From contig BJOX01000330.1 of the NCBI GenBank assembly GCA_009731375.1, positions 105,155-169,154 on the forward strand: a stretch of 64,000 nucleotides of DNA, written 5' to 3'. Source of the DNA: Paulinella micropora (lineage: Eukaryota; Cercozoa; Imbricatea; Euglyphida). The notes below the pieces were generated by a model, which worked only from the letters and a program-made list of their open reading frames with translations, searched no databases and had not been told where the DNA came from. This document shows positions 40,453 through 51,445 of the stretch, one piece after another (the first letter of the stretch is position 1; every line of letters starts with the position of its first letter). The position numbers were made by a program, and so were the translations under genes.

Positions 40453-40630
40453 ATCTTGTTCTTTTCATGTCATCTTTTCTCGTTTCGTCTCTCTCATCCT
40501 TCATCATTCTTCATTCATCCTCCCTCCTCTTTCTCTCGTCTTTGGTTCTTCACCCCCTTTCGTCACTGTGCCCGTCCCCTTGCTCGGGTCATGTGCTCAC
40601 CCGTCGTAGGCCGCTTCTTGCCTCTGGAAA

Positions 40631-40692
40631 TTATCGGGGCCCCGCCAGCGGCGGTAGGATTATTATCGGGGCCCCGCCAGCGGCGGTAGGAT
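40631..40692. repeat. 32-bp direct duplication
   Basis: TTATCGGGGCCCCGCCAGCG plus the following 12 bases occurs twice head to tail. The unit holds the palindrome GGGGCCCC. Confidence 0.9.
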
Positions 40693-41235
40693 CTAAAGGC
40701 AATCCTTCCGCGTCTATCTCATCCCAAATGTGTGCCGGTATCCGCCTTTCTTCTGACAGTGTCAGTTCAAATGGCACATTCAGTACCAACCGCGGCCTCG
40801 TCTGAATGGTATATGGGACATGGTCCTCATCATCTACGCGTTCGTCACGTTTCCAAGGATTAATGACTCGGGAATCGAACCGTTCCCTTCTAGAGGGACA
40901 ACCCCCGACAGCAGGACTTTCAACGGGAAAAGCTCACAGACACTAAATCAGTAGTTCGCGTTTTAGGACCTTTGGTTAGGTTACCCGATAGCAAGGTATA
41001 GGTTTTAATGATTGTGCTATATTGCCGAACTCCACAGGAGACGTAGGATAGCGCACTTGCTTTAGTCTTATTATCTGCACTATTGATATTACTGCTCTTT
41101 ATAGTTACAGAGTAGCTATTTGGCCGAACTCCACAGGAGACGTAGGGTAGCTCACTTGCGCTTTGTTTGCTCACTTGCTAAAGTTATTATTTACGGATCG
41201 AGGTGGGACACTGACTCGTAAGGGATTCTAATTAA

Positions 41236-41600
41236 GGGGGAGTATAGGACATTAATTAGACCCTTTCTCCTCAGTTATGTCCATTATTACTTAAGTATAG
41301 TATCCTTTAGCTATAGTAGTAGTCGTTAATGTTGTTGGTATTATTAGTTGTTAATACAGTCAATTTTAGTACTTATCCTGGTACTGGTGGCACCAGCTTT
41401 TACCATTACCACGTTTACCCATATCAGTACGTTACGTGGGTCAATTTCTGGAAGGCACATCTTTTTGACTTCATTAGTTCGTTAGTTGGACTGGCGGGAA
41501 TTGTCCTCATTATTGTTAAATTCTGCGTTGTGAGAAGTCAACGACCGGTAAGAGGGGGACGCCCCGGTTGCCGGTTCAAGACTGGAACCATTGCGGAGGC
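41236..41600 (+). repeat. Candidate 3' end (polypurine tract and LTR start) of another copia element
   Basis: AAGGGGGAG at about 41236-41247 is followed by TATAGGACATTAATTAGACC, which resembles the copia A junction (GGGGGAG then TGTTGGAACTAAT...AATTAG). No paired LTR was found and the right end is undefined. Upstream, GCCGAACTCCACAGGAGACG occurs twice (about 41033 and 41123). Confidence 0.3.
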
Positions 41601-41621
41601 CCTTCGTCCATTGAGAAGAAG

Positions 41622-41795
41622 AAGAACTTCCGAAGACTGAGAAGAAGAAGAAGAAGAAGAAGAAGAAGAAGAAGAAGAAGAAGAAGAAGAAGAAGAAGAA
41701 GAACAAGACTCTTGAAGAAGAAGCCAAGAAGAAGAAGAAGACACTTGGCTTCGGAAGAAGAAGAAGAAGAAGAAGAAGAAGAAGAAGAAAGAAAC
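41622..41795. repeat. (GAA)n microsatellites
   Basis: Two GAA/AAG runs (about 41638-41702 and 41753-41790) are separated by GAA-rich sequence. The open frames over them are repeat products. Confidence 0.92.
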
Positions 41796-41954
41796 TGCGG
41801 CCTCGGAAACTTCGGAAAAGAAAGAAATTTCAAGAGAGAAACGAACGGTGACACTGTCAAAGGGAGAAAAGACACAGTGCGTAAAAGTGAAAAAAAAAAA
41901 AACTTCAAGTCAAAAAGTAGAAGAAAAAATTTTGAAAAAAAAAAAGGGAGAGGC

Positions 41955-42290
41955 CGTTGATTAGGTAAATAACCGGTCACTCGCGGACCTAATACCTTAG
42001 ACGCCGGTTTGCTGAGAGACTCCGTTAGAAGCCACGATACCAATCGACACTTTTAATCCACACGTAGATAGCAGAACCGACAAACTCAAAGGTAATAATG
42101 AAACTGAAATAAAGTCCGCACGACTGTAATTATTACTCAATGGTCAGTGTCCAATCCTGAATGCCAATATGGATCGTTACATCCGTTACAATTATTGACT
42201 ATAACTATACGGTCATTCTACTATACGAATAAATTACTTCCCAGTCACAAAGTAATTACTAAAAGTAAAAACGTAGTTATCCTACCAACG
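41955..42290 (-). repeat. 3' LTR of copia B2
   Basis: 336 bases matching 50145-50478. The outer edge abuts the duplicated GAGGC. Confidence 0.95.
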
Positions 42291-42301
42291 CTCCCCCTTA
42301 G
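42291..42301 (-). promoter_or_regulatory. Polypurine tract of copia B2
   Basis: On the - strand, TAAGGGGGAG directly precedes the LTR start. Confidence 0.85.
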
Positions 42302-42865
42302 TTCTATGTCGATATTGTAGATTACCAATCAATACGTCTACGATTAATAACTATTACAAATGTGATAATGGCCTCCATTCCCATTAGTAATGAATTGGTG
42401 TTCTGTCACAAAACTCGCAAATTACCAACACTGTCAGTCCGCCGTTGCCGCCTCGTTGTCTAGTTGACATCTCGATCAAGTCGATTAAGGGTTCCTCATA
42501 GGTCCTCCAAGTTGGTTATACTCGTAAGTAGCTAAATTACATTACTGACTCGCTGAGTCACATATAATTATAAATAATACCATTCCGCCAAAATACAACT
42601 ACTCGATGTACAGTCGGCTCCGATCGCTCAAGTCCTTTCCCGCTCTCGTTGCAATGTGACCGATGGTGGTTCGATCGATCCACGCGCTTCACATTCACAC
42701 TCGACTTACACTTCGACGGGAACAACGCCAAAAGATGCTGCTCAACTACCTGCGCAAAATACTTCCTGCACACTTCATAGAGAGAAAACTCACAAAAGAA
42801 CAACATAAGTTGGGTTTGCGTAAATTTGCGTATTTTGCGTGAGTTTGCAGACTTGAGATGTAAAA
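42302..42865 (-). other. Copia B2 3' untranslated stretch
   Basis: About 560 AT-rich bases lie between the pol stop and the polypurine tract. No gene was seen. Confidence 0.6.
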
Positions 42866-44212
42866 TTATGGATCAAGTGTTACCATAAATTTACTAACGA
42901 GGTATTCGAATTGATCTTTAGGAACGTGTTTGGTTAGTATGCCTGCAATTCGTTTCTTAGTTCCTACCTTTACAAACTTAATCTCATCGTCTCTCTGTGC
43001 ATGATGAATGAAATGCAGTTCTAAGGGTAAGTGTTTAGTACGTGGTCCTGACATTCCCCTCTCTGCTGCTAAGATAGTCTGTGCATTATCTTCGTAATGC
43101 TCTATCGGCCCTTTCTGTGCTATACCTAACTCTTCTGTGATGTGTCTGATAGCCAATCCCTCCCGTATGCACTCTGCTGCTGCAAAAATTTCCGCATCAT
43201 TAGAACTTAGTGCAATTCTAGTCTGTCGTTTCGATAACCAAGCTACCGGGTCTCCACCCCAAAGCACTACATAACCTGTATGTGACTTTCCGGTTTTCTT
43301 ACAGACCTTTTGCGCAGCATCTGGCCACAAAGTAATCTTGGGGTACGTCCTTCCTTCTTGCAACGATTTAGGTCCGTGAAATGCAATACCGCGATACGAA
43401 CTTTTCAGATATCTGAAGATCCTACCTAGTAAAGCATAGGCAAGTCCTGGATTTACTGTTTGCATCACGCTAGCTGCATTCAGTGCTTGATCTGCATCTG
43501 GACGTGTCATCTTAGTTAGAAACAAAAATTTACCTACCAGACTAGGAATTGAATGCTTTCTATGTGCGCTTGTCTCTGCCATGGGTTCGGGCTCATGTTC
43601 TGCACTAGGAGTGCTTACTGGTCTGACATCGGCATATACTACATCCTTTAAAATCTGTTTCTGATACTTATTCTGATGCAATAAAATGCGTCCTCCTTCC
43701 TGAACTATCTCTATCCCTTTAAACTCCTTAGCCACTCCCAAACGCTTAAGAGGATAAAACTTTTCTAGTTTACTAGCGAAACGGTCATACGCTTGTTCGT
43801 TAGGAGCTGAGAAAATAAGATCATCTACATGGGAAATACCAATGATAGCATCTCTTATCGGCTTATCTTTTTCAACGAACATACATAAATCAGAGTCTAG
43901 TAACTTGAATCCTAATTCCTCTAACTTAGGGGCTAAGATCTCATACCATCTCCTACCAGCTTGAGGCGCGCCATACAGAGCTCCATCTACTCTCCATATC
44001 ATGCCTTCATGCTCTTCACTGTCTATCCCATCGGGTGCATAAGCATAAACAGGATCATGCATTCGTGCATTTAGATAAACATTTTTGAAGTCTATCCCGT
44101 ATAGCTTATGTCCATGCCATGCTGCAAGCTTAGACAAAAAGAGTAATGAGCGATGCGCGGCGCATGGTACGAACAATTGATCTGGATTATAGCTAACTCC
44201 TGGCTCTAGCAT
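42866..44212 (-). CDS. pol: Copia B2 reverse transcriptase and RNase H
   Basis: A 448-residue open frame covering most of RT and all of RNase H. Landmarks in order are YGIDFKNVYLNARM (first catalytic Asp), WRVDGALYGAPQAGRRWYE, ISHVDDLIF (the active-site pair as VDD), LKRLGVAKEFKGIEI, TRPDADQALNAAS, then RNase H with ITLWPDAAQ, SHTGYVVLWGGDPVAWLSKRQ, IALSSNDAEIFAA and YEDNAQT. These are the standard copia positions. The N-terminal end of RT lies upstream (44213-44650) in other frames, so the polyprotein is broken there. It would make cDNA from the element RNA. Confidence 0.88.
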   Translation of the reverse strand: MLEPGVSYNPDQLFVPCAAHRSLLFLSKLAAWHGHKLYGIDFKNVYLNARMHDPVYAYAPDGIDSEEHEGMIWRVDGALYGAPQAGRRWYEILAPKLEELGFKLLDSDLCMFVEKDKPIRDAIIGISHVDDLIFSAPNEQAYDRFASKLEKFYPLKRLGVAKEFKGIEIVQEGGRILLHQNKYQKQILKDVVYADVRPVSTPSAEHEPEPMAETSAHRKHSIPSLVGKFLFLTKMTRPDADQALNAASVMQTVNPGLAYALLGRIFRYLKSSYRGIAFHGPKSLQEGRTYPKITLWPDAAQKVCKKTGKSHTGYVVLWGGDPVAWLSKRQTRIALSSNDAEIFAAAECIREGLAIRHITEELGIAQKGPIEHYEDNAQTILAAERGMSGPRTKHLPLELHFIHHAQRDDEIKFVKVGTKKRIAGILTKHVPKDQFEYLVSKFMVTLDP

Positions 44213-44651
44213 ATCTCCCCGTAAAGCTAACCTTGACTTAATGAACTTACGTCCCTTTTCGTCTAGTTTGACTTTATGTACCTACGTTAGTCTCACAACT
44301 TTACTCCTTTTTCTTTCGCTTCCTTAGGGCTTACCCACGTGTAAGTGTTAAAAGACTTTAGAGCTTCGATCTCTTTATCCATTCCGGCTTTCAGCTCTTT
44401 CGCAGTTAATCCCTCATCAACGATTGCCTTTGGTACCTTCAATGTACAGTAACGCAGTGGTTTGATCCTCTACGATACTTTCTGCGGACATCTCGAGATG
44501 CTCTAGTTCTCCGACGGGTCTTATCCTATCTATCCGATACTTTCTAATTTCGCTATCTAAGATCTTTCTACTTTACCGTCGTCAAAGACTACGAAGTGAC
44601 TGGGCTTAGGCATCTTACGGACTTTAAGTCTCTCTCCCTTCTCGCATGGTT
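44213..44651 (-). pseudogene. Copia B2 RT N-terminal part, broken frames
   Basis: It lies between the integrase tail and the open RT frame. Short coding-like pieces in several frames indicate indels. By position this should hold the start of RT. Confidence 0.5.
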
Positions 44652-46085
44652 CTAAGACTTTTCCTTCTCTCTTAACTGCTTGCCAGTGGTCTCCATATTC
44701 TTCCTTTGCCATTCTTCTCCGAAAGGTACTCCCGGCACACTAACTCTCTCTCCTGTCAATGTAGCTGCTTTTACTGCTGCCTTCCTTTCTGGAGGTGGTT
44801 GTGTAACTGGTGTCCTAACCTTTGCTTCTCGTTTCCCTCTCATTATGTTAGCTGATGTGATTTTGTCACTTTGCTCCCAAGTGAAGCCCTTAGTGGGCGC
44901 GTCTCCCTCTACGTACCTCCTACTAGAGTGGTCTGCTTCGGGGCTTTGCGCCTCTAACGATGTGACGGGTGTTACCCCATCATCCTTGTCGTCAGCTAGT
45001 TCTACCTTCGACTCTGATGGGAGACCGGAATCTGGACGGTGAATGTCTTTTTCTTCTTGTAACTCCTCATGTTTGTCTAACTCTCCCTCATCTTTAAGTT
45101 TGGGTTCGTCTAACGGCTGTTCTAGCTGTACGGTGTCACTACTTTTGCCCTCAGATTCCTCGTCGTCCCATCTAACTTCTCTGGGTGGGTGAGCATCCTT
45201 ACCAACTACATTGGGGTTAAAGCGTACATTATGCACATTTGTGATGACCTTACGACCATCCCAAACTCGGTATAGTTCCTTAAATACATCATATCCAAGT
45301 AACATCACGCGCTTTCCCCTATAGTTGCCTTTGCCTACCTGCTTTCCTATGTACATTACACCTAAACATCCTATAGGCTTAAGTTGTCGGATAGCTGGCT
45401 TGTAGCCTAGACATTGCTCAAAAGGTGAGGTTCCTTTCCTAGGTCCCGTCTTGGCTGGTAGAATGTTGTGCAAGGTTGTGGCTGTGTGTTCCATTTCCGC
45501 CCAAAACTGGGGTGGCAAGTTAGCCTCATATCGCATGGCCCGGGCTGGTCCGGCTGTGATGTCGTTGAGTCAGACATTCTCAGCTATGGGGTTGCCATCT
45601 TTATCACCTGGAGCACTAGTCTTCCAAATGAATTGTAGGGGTTTCCACCACTCTATAATTTCAGTTGGGACATCGAACTCATTGTCGCAAGTGATCTGTC
45701 TGACTTTCTTCCCTGTCTGCCTCTCAAACCACGCTACCGCTTGCTTCAAACAGTCTACAAATTCGTTCTTGTAACGTAAATAATAATCTTTGATGTACCC
45801 CGAGCAATCGTCTGTAACGCAAAATTTATAGTACTTACCGTGAATTGACATGACCGCCCAAGGTCCGGAAGTATCTACATGTAAAATCTCACAAGGGTAA
45901 CTCGCTCTCCTAATTCTATTAACCTTAAATTGGGGTAACAATTTTAGCTTTCCCCATCACACATTCTTCGCAAAATCTAACTCTATCCTCGCTTCGTGTC
46001 ACTTTTCTACCCATGGCCTTGCCTAACGCATAGGTCTTTGGCAATGCTTTATGACCACTACACTGATGTATGACGTAAATGTCAA
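44652..46085 (-). pseudogene. Copia B2 integrase
   Basis: The zinc-binding His/Cys part is near 46085-45960 (CSGHKALPK, CEECVMGK). The core is in 45941-45570, with HVDTSGPW and ITCDNEF, and the break near 45565 falls in the third acidic motif region. 45536-44652 continues with PPQFWAEMEHTATTLHN, GTSPFEQCLG and the copia C-terminal region (LLGYDVFKELYRVWD), then an acidic linker. A frame break separates the core from its tail. It would insert cDNA by cutting chromosomal DNA with a 5-bp stagger, consistent with the flanking duplication. Confidence 0.8.
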
Positions 46086-46208
46086 TCGGTTACCCTTCTT
46101 ACCTTTCTCAGGATACATAGCATATAAAACGCTGCCACTGGTTTCCTCGTTCTCACTTACTCTCGCTTGCTTGCTCTCACTCTCTCTTTTTGGGGATTCC
46201 CGCCCCGT

Positions 46209-47066
46209 CTACCCCGTCTTCTGCTTCCTCTCTTTCACTTTGGGGTTGTAACGTTCGTTTATGTTGAGGGATTTGTCCTTTTCATTGTCCCAGCGATAGA
46301 GCATGCCAGGCGTTAGTCTCCCCCTCACGATCACGTCACTCTCTTTAATCCTTATGGGGTGTTTTAGGATTAGTAGTTGCCCATTCTGGTGAATGATAGA
46401 TCTGTGGTGATTGTGGTCCATGTTTCCAGTGGACATAATGTTGACTGGCACCCTGTTGTCTAACAACATATCTTTCTTTACCAAAACTGGCTTTCCCGAT
46501 CCATCTATTCTTGTCAACCACGCTTCCCCCATGTTTCGCACTACACTCTCTCCGTTTCCGGTGACTAAGCTAACGGGTTCGATCTCTCGGACGTTGTACA
46601 AGATGGGTGGTGTACAGGCTATATCCCTTGACGATCCGCTGTCTTGAACTATCATCTTCTTCTTGCGTCCTACCGTCTCGCTATCGTCTACCATGAGATT
46701 GTGATCTTGCTCCTCGTCCTCCTCATTCTCTTTCTTCTGGACCCTGTCCTTCCTTTCTCTCTCGAATCTCTCCTCATACATCCAGTCAAGCTCTTCTCGC
46801 GCTTCGCAGTACGATCTGTAGCTTATGGGAATTCCTGACCTCATCTCCTCAGAGGTTCTAGAGTGTTCTAGGTTTTCCGGATCAAACTCTTCATCCTCCT
46901 CTATGTCTGAGTGTCCGTCTATCTCCCGTCTCTTCCTGTCAAACTCTTTCTTTCTCAATGCTGCCTGTTCCGGGCTGAAGAACTTGTGTGCATCTCCTGA
47001 GTGTAACTTACGCAAATATGCGTTCAGTGTAACCCCTCTCGCTTCTACCTCATGCCATATCTTCAT
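46209..47066 (-). CDS. Copia B2 protease with upstream linker
   Basis: A 285-residue open frame. The first 130 residues are charged (Glu, Arg, Lys). VQDSGSSRDI at about 140-149 gives the D-S-G triad of a retroviral-type aspartic protease, followed by the ILYNVREIEP and MLLDNRVPVNIMSTG strands. The end (TPGMLYRWD) leads to the pre-integrase region. It would cut Gag-Pol. The matching copia A segment is 24232-24753. Confidence 0.8.
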   Translation of the reverse strand: MKIWHEVEARGVTLNAYLRKLHSGDAHKFFSPEQAALRKKEFDRKRREIDGHSDIEEDEEFDPENLEHSRTSEEMRSGIPISYRSYCEAREELDWMYEERFERERKDRVQKKENEEDEEQDHNLMVDDSETVGRKKKMIVQDSGSSRDIACTPPILYNVREIEPVSLVTGNGESVVRNMGEAWLTRIDGSGKPVLVKKDMLLDNRVPVNIMSTGNMDHNHHRSIIHQNGQLLILKHPIRIKESDVIVRGRLTPGMLYRWDNEKDKSLNINERYNPKVKERKQKTG

Positions 47067-47675
47067 AAGGTGGGCATCGATCGCACGATAAAAAGAGCAA
47101 ATTGATTGTCGTGATTCTTAGCTAAGTCGAGTATCCCATAGTCTATTATTGCTAACAGTTCTGAGTAAAACTCGTTCTCTTTGCCGTCCGGGTCATAACA
47201 CAGACCCTCTTTCACTACTATCGGTTCTGCTCCCTTCGTCAGCGCATATAGCAACCTAGCTATTTCAGTCTTCTCAGGTCTTGGATGTCCTTCGCTATGT
47301 CTGTACTCACACTCCCACTTAGCTCTTTCCTTAGCTTTCGCACTTTGAGTATTCTTAGCTGCTCGTTTCTCTATGACTGTCTCTTGTGGTTAGTGGTGTG
47401 CCTGCTGCGTGCTTCAGAAATACCTCGTTTACAGCCCAAAACACATTTGTCAACAGTCCATCTGCCTCGGCTACTCTCTCTCCTTCCTTCTTCGTCATCT
47501 TCACGACATCTCCCGTTTCATCGTCCAAAATACACAGGCTGTTCAGCTGTTCACTTAAATTTTTTAAGTCTGCAAAGCTTATCACTTTTCCGTGTCCTGT
47601 GTCTCTTTTACTGCCCTTTCCCACAGGTGTTTCGTGTGTGTGTGTCACCTGTCTGCTCTGCCTGTGACTCCACAC
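47063..47675 (-). pseudogene. Accessory module between gag and protease in copia B2
   Basis: Two short frames (47675-47355 and 47254-47063). The second holds DGKENEFYSELLAIIDYGI and the FALFIVRSMPTL end that match the copia A module at 23537-24232. The function is unknown. It overlaps the start of the protease frame by four bases. Confidence 0.5.
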
Positions 47676-47889
47676 TGTCTCCTATTCTATCCAAAGGAGA
47701 CGGACCTTGTGGTGGTAGCGATGGGGGCCAAGACTTCCCTTCTCTTGTCCCTCCTATACGCTCCACAGTCTCAATGAAAGCAGTCTCTCCTCCAGCTCTG
47801 GTCCCGCCGGTCCGTGCCTCTTTTCCTGGCATTACAGCATCGTTCCGTGAATCTGTACTAACTCCTTTCTTACCGGGTTTTCCGACACT

Positions 47890-50141
47890 TTACTTGTCTT
47901 TTTCTCCGATATTTGCGGGACTTAGCGAGTTTTTCTTCACGGGTTTTGCCGTATCTTTTTGCGAGATTTGCTGTGCACTCGCCCCCTTTCCCTCCCTCTC
48001 TCTCAGTATGCTCATCATCTCACTCTCTGAAGGATAATCACGGGAAGGACGTGGGCGACGTGAAGGGTCTTGCGCTAGGTCAATAGCTGGAAATAGTGGG
48101 TCCTGACGGGCATGATACCCGCACAAATCTGCATACACTAGCCTCTTTGCTGCCTCACCTGCCTTGCCCCAACTCCCCCCCNNNNNNNNNNNNNNNNNNN
48201 NNNNNNNNNNNNNNNNNNNNNNNNNNNNNNNNNNNNNNNNNNNNNNNNNNNNNNNNNNNNNNNNNNNNNNNNNNNNNNNNNNNNNNNNNNNNNNNNNNNN
48301 NNNNNNNNNNNNNNNNNNNNNNNNNNNNNNNNNNNNNNNNNNNNNNNNNNNNNNNNNNNNNNNNNNNNNNNNNNNNNNNNNNNNNNNNNNNNNNNNNNNN
48401 NNNNNNNNNNNNNNNNNNNNNGTTTGCGAGGGTTTTGGTTGCAATGGTGAGGGTTGCACACGTTGTGTGTCTTGTGAGGTTGTGAGGGCAGGAGTAGTTG
48501 TTGTAGAGGTGTTGGGGTGTTGAGCACTAGTGAGAGTGCGGTGTGGAGGGTTGTGGGGTCTGTCTCGGAGTGTGTTACGAGCCAATGGAGCACTCGACAG
48601 TCCCCCCCCCCCCCACGGGCTCTTGTGGGTTGTGCCGAGGGTTTGTTCTCACTTTGCTCCTTTGGAGGCTCACTAATACTATCCTCCTCGCCCTCTTGCT
48701 CTGCTTCACGAGCAATAATGCTTTCCCCACTTTCTATGTTTCCCTCCATTGCTTCTTCGCTACCCTCCATTATGACTAGCCCATACTCTTCTTCTTCTGA
48801 GCTGTCTTCCCCCTCAGACTTGTCTCCTCCTTCCTCCTCACCCTCCTCTCCTACTTCTCCCATCATAAGAGTAACTCCTTTGGCTCCTTTCTTTCGAAAT
48901 TTGCCACTCTTGTCTCTTTGCTTCCCCTTTGAGGAGTCAGAGTGAGCTGACTTTGACTAGTTCGTTTGGGGCTTGACTTTTGTTTGGGGCAAAAACGCTT
49001 AGTGTGTCCAGTCTGATAGCAATTATAGCATGTCGCTGTCAGCCACCACTCCTGCTCTGAACTATCACTCCCATTCTTGTTGCCCTTGCCCTTCCCGTTC
49101 TTAGTCCATTTCTTGTACTTCTCTCTCTTTTCTCCTTTCTCTCCTCCCTCTCCCTCTCCAACACTCCCTTACCCTCTCTCTTTCTCTCCCTCTCCTTCTT
49201 ACGCTCCTTCCTCAATCTCTTTTGCTTCGCATCCCACAGCACGTAAAATTCCTTTGCCGACTCTATTATATCATCGTGTGATGGTCTGTTTGCTGCCGCT
49301 TAGTTTGTAGTAGTCATTGAAAAATGTTGCTCCGTAAGCTTCTCTAACAGTCCGTTCACTGCCTCATCTGCCCCAAAATCTGCTCCTCGCAAGGCTTCAA
49401 GCCACTGCTTCTGGAGTTGATGTTGGGTCAGATATTCTTCAATATCTTCTGTCGGTCTTGGTCTCTGATCTTTAAAGGCTTTCTCCTCGACATATCTCGC
49501 CGCACCGCTTATATTACCGTATTTTTCTTTTACGATGCCGACTTTTTCAAACGGGCAATATGAACTTTTACTGCGAAGGAATTGAACCACTTTGGTTTCC
49601 GAGAATGCGGTTGTAACGAGAAGTTGAAACATTCTGCAACGATGCAGATATCGTTGCTCGTCTTTATACTTCTTCTTTCTCAGTATGTAAACGTTGCTTC
49701 TTGTCATTGCCCTTTTCTTCCTTCTTTTCGCTCTGTCTTCCCAAGCCTTCTTCTCTTCCTTCGATAGATCTTTCCAGTTGTCTGGTTTCTCTACCGCTAC
49801 CTTCGCGTCTTGTGCTGTTTGACTACCTCTCTGTCTCGGTTGTCTTCTTCATCTGATCCCTCCGGTGTGTCTACCTCTTGTGGTTCTCTCGGCTCATCCA
49901 TTTCTTCTGCCTTTCTCATTCTGTCTCTGTCGTAACCATATTTGGTCTTCGCTGCCTTAGGGTCTTTGAAGGCATCGTGAAACATGTCTCCGAGAGTTAT
50001 GCTAATACCATATGCGTATTCCTCTATCTGATAGTAGCAACTCTGCAAATCTTTCTTGTTTCCACTAAATACCGGAGTGTGAGACAGCAACTGTCTCATG
50101 CTAAGTGCATTGTGCCGAAATTCGCTATCACAGCGGCTCAT
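47890..50141 (-). pseudogene. gag: Gag of copia B2, frameshifted and gapped
   Basis: It starts at 50141, where the ATG lies within the primer-site sequence GGTTATGAGCCG. The pieces 50141-49797, 49707-49300, 49242-49039, 48866 to the gap, and the gap to 47890 are in different frames. Features are a helical copia-type Gag core (FQLLVTTAFSETKVV, YVEEKAFKDQRPRPTEDIEEYL), a Lys/Arg/Glu stretch, a CCHC knuckle near 49000, an acidic region and a C13 run at 48602-48614. The N gap 48182-48421 removes about 240 bases. Confidence 0.75.
48182..48421. other. Assembly gap (240 N) inside copia B2 gag
   Basis: Preceded by a C run. The sequence on both sides belongs to element B2. Confidence 0.99.
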
Positions 50142-50144
50142 AAC
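50128..50144 (-). promoter_or_regulatory. Primer-binding site of copia B2 overlapping the gag start
   Basis: On the - strand, GGTTATGAGCCGCTG follows the LTR end. The reverse complement of its first part, GGCTCATAACC, resembles the anticodon stem-loop (CAU) of a tRNA-Met. The ATG inside it is also the likely gag start. Confidence 0.6.
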
Positions 50145-50478
50145 CGTTGATTAGGTAAATACCCGGTCACTCACGGACCTAATACCTTAGACGCCGGTTT
50201 GCTGAGAGACTCCGTTAGAAGCCACGATACCAATCGACACTTTTAATCCGCACGTAGATAGCAGAACTGACAAACTCAAAGGTAATAATGAAACTGAAAT
50301 AAAGTCCGCACGACTGTAATTATTACACAATGATTAGTGTCCAATCCTGAATGCCAATATGGACCGTTACGTCCGTTACAATTATTGACTAGAACTATAC
50401 GGTCATTCTACTATACGAATAAATTTTCCCAGTCACAAAACAATTACTAAAAGTAAAAATGTAGTTATTCTATCAACG
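50145..50478 (-). repeat. 5' LTR of copia B2
   Basis: 334 bases matching 41955-42290 with about 15 differences and a 2-base indel. The outer edge abuts GAGGC. Confidence 0.95.
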
Positions 50479-50809
50479 GAGGCTGTACAGAGGCCCACGG
50501 TGAGGCTCGGAAAAGAGCTGACTCCCGAGAGAGGCTCGGAGAAAGGGAGAGAGAAGTCTGACTGAGAGAAAGGAAAAGGAAAGAGAGAAAGGGACTCTGA
50601 GAGAGAAAGGAAAAGGGAAGGGGGAGGCAAAAGAGCTCAACTTGAACGTTACTTTAATAAACTTCAGAACCCTTTGACAGAGAACTGAATCACACCAAAA
50701 CGTTGTATTAACATGGACTCCTAAATCTCCACTTCGTATTAATATAAAAAACAGAGAGCTAACGACACAAGGTAAATCTGCATTGGCACCGCCAATGCCA
50801 CCCCTGACC
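50479..50809. other. GA-rich spacer between B2 and D2
   Basis: It begins with the duplicated target GAGGC, continues with GAGGCTCGG and GAGAGAAAGG repeats to about 50630, then AT-rich sequence. No gene was seen. Confidence 0.6.
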
Positions 50810-51431
50810 TTGTGAGTTTGGATACAACCCCAAGGGATAAATACACAGCGAACTCTTATTAAAAAGACTCTATGGCTGCAAACAGCCCTAGCTCCTAAGA
50901 GTAGGTGAAATACCAGTAAATAGCTGAGAGGTCACTTCGTTTATTTACGTTGATTTCTACTGGTTTGCAGACTTGGTTTGCAAAGTACGATCTTGGGTGA
51001 ACGTAGATTGTGAGTAGCTGTTAGACGACACTTGAAGTTATATGTGCAAAGTACTTGAAGGTGGCTTCAAGTTCAAGTCATTGGTGTTCAAGTGGAAGTC
51101 CTGAACTTTCATTTGGGAAAGTCTTTCTGAGCCTAATGGCTGTGCACGCAGTGCACGGCAAATATCATTTTTATGTTCTCTTGACTGTGTTCCCTAAAAT
51201 TCACCTGTTTTGCGGTTTTCGGTATATCATGGAAAAAAGGCAGCCGAGAAGGGGAAAATGGCACTTGCTGTAAAAACTTTGATTAAATCGTTTGAAGTCA
51301 TTCCTGGACGAAATCGAAAGCTAGTTAGTGAAGTCGGACCGTCGTGCAGAGGAGAATCTAACAAATTGGTCAAAACAGTAAAATGTCAACGGTAGTGGTT
51401 TTGGCCGGTCGTTAAAGTGCTCAGTCTGATA
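50810..51431 (-). repeat. 3' LTR of element D, copy 2
   Basis: About 622 bases matching the reverse complement of 31922-32549. On the - strand it starts TATCAGACTGAGCAC directly after a purine tract and ends ATCCAAACTCACAA. Confidence 0.65.
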
Positions 51432-51445
51432 GCTCCCCCCCCGGA
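51432..51445 (-). promoter_or_regulatory. Polypurine tract of element D2
   Basis: On the - strand, CCGGGGGGGGAGC immediately precedes the LTR start. Confidence 0.6.

Larger units (their letters stand above)
41955..50478 (-). mobile_element. Copia (Ty1-like) LTR retrotransposon B2, full length
   Basis: LTRs lie at 41955-42290 and 50145-50478 in - orientation, flanked by the 5-bp duplication GAGGC (41950-41954 and 50479-50483). LTR ends are CGTTG...CAACG in place of TG...CA. The inside reads leftward as gag, an extra module, protease, integrase, RT and RNase H. The LTRs differ at about 15 positions by eye. The RT-RNase H frame is long and open, while gag and the integrase are broken in places and 240 Ns lie inside gag. 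Confidence 0.95.

Noticed and set aside
40866-40892. tRNA T-arm-like word (GGTTCGATTCCCG on the - strand)
   Set aside because: No matching acceptor, D or anticodon arm around it, and the stem pairs poorly.
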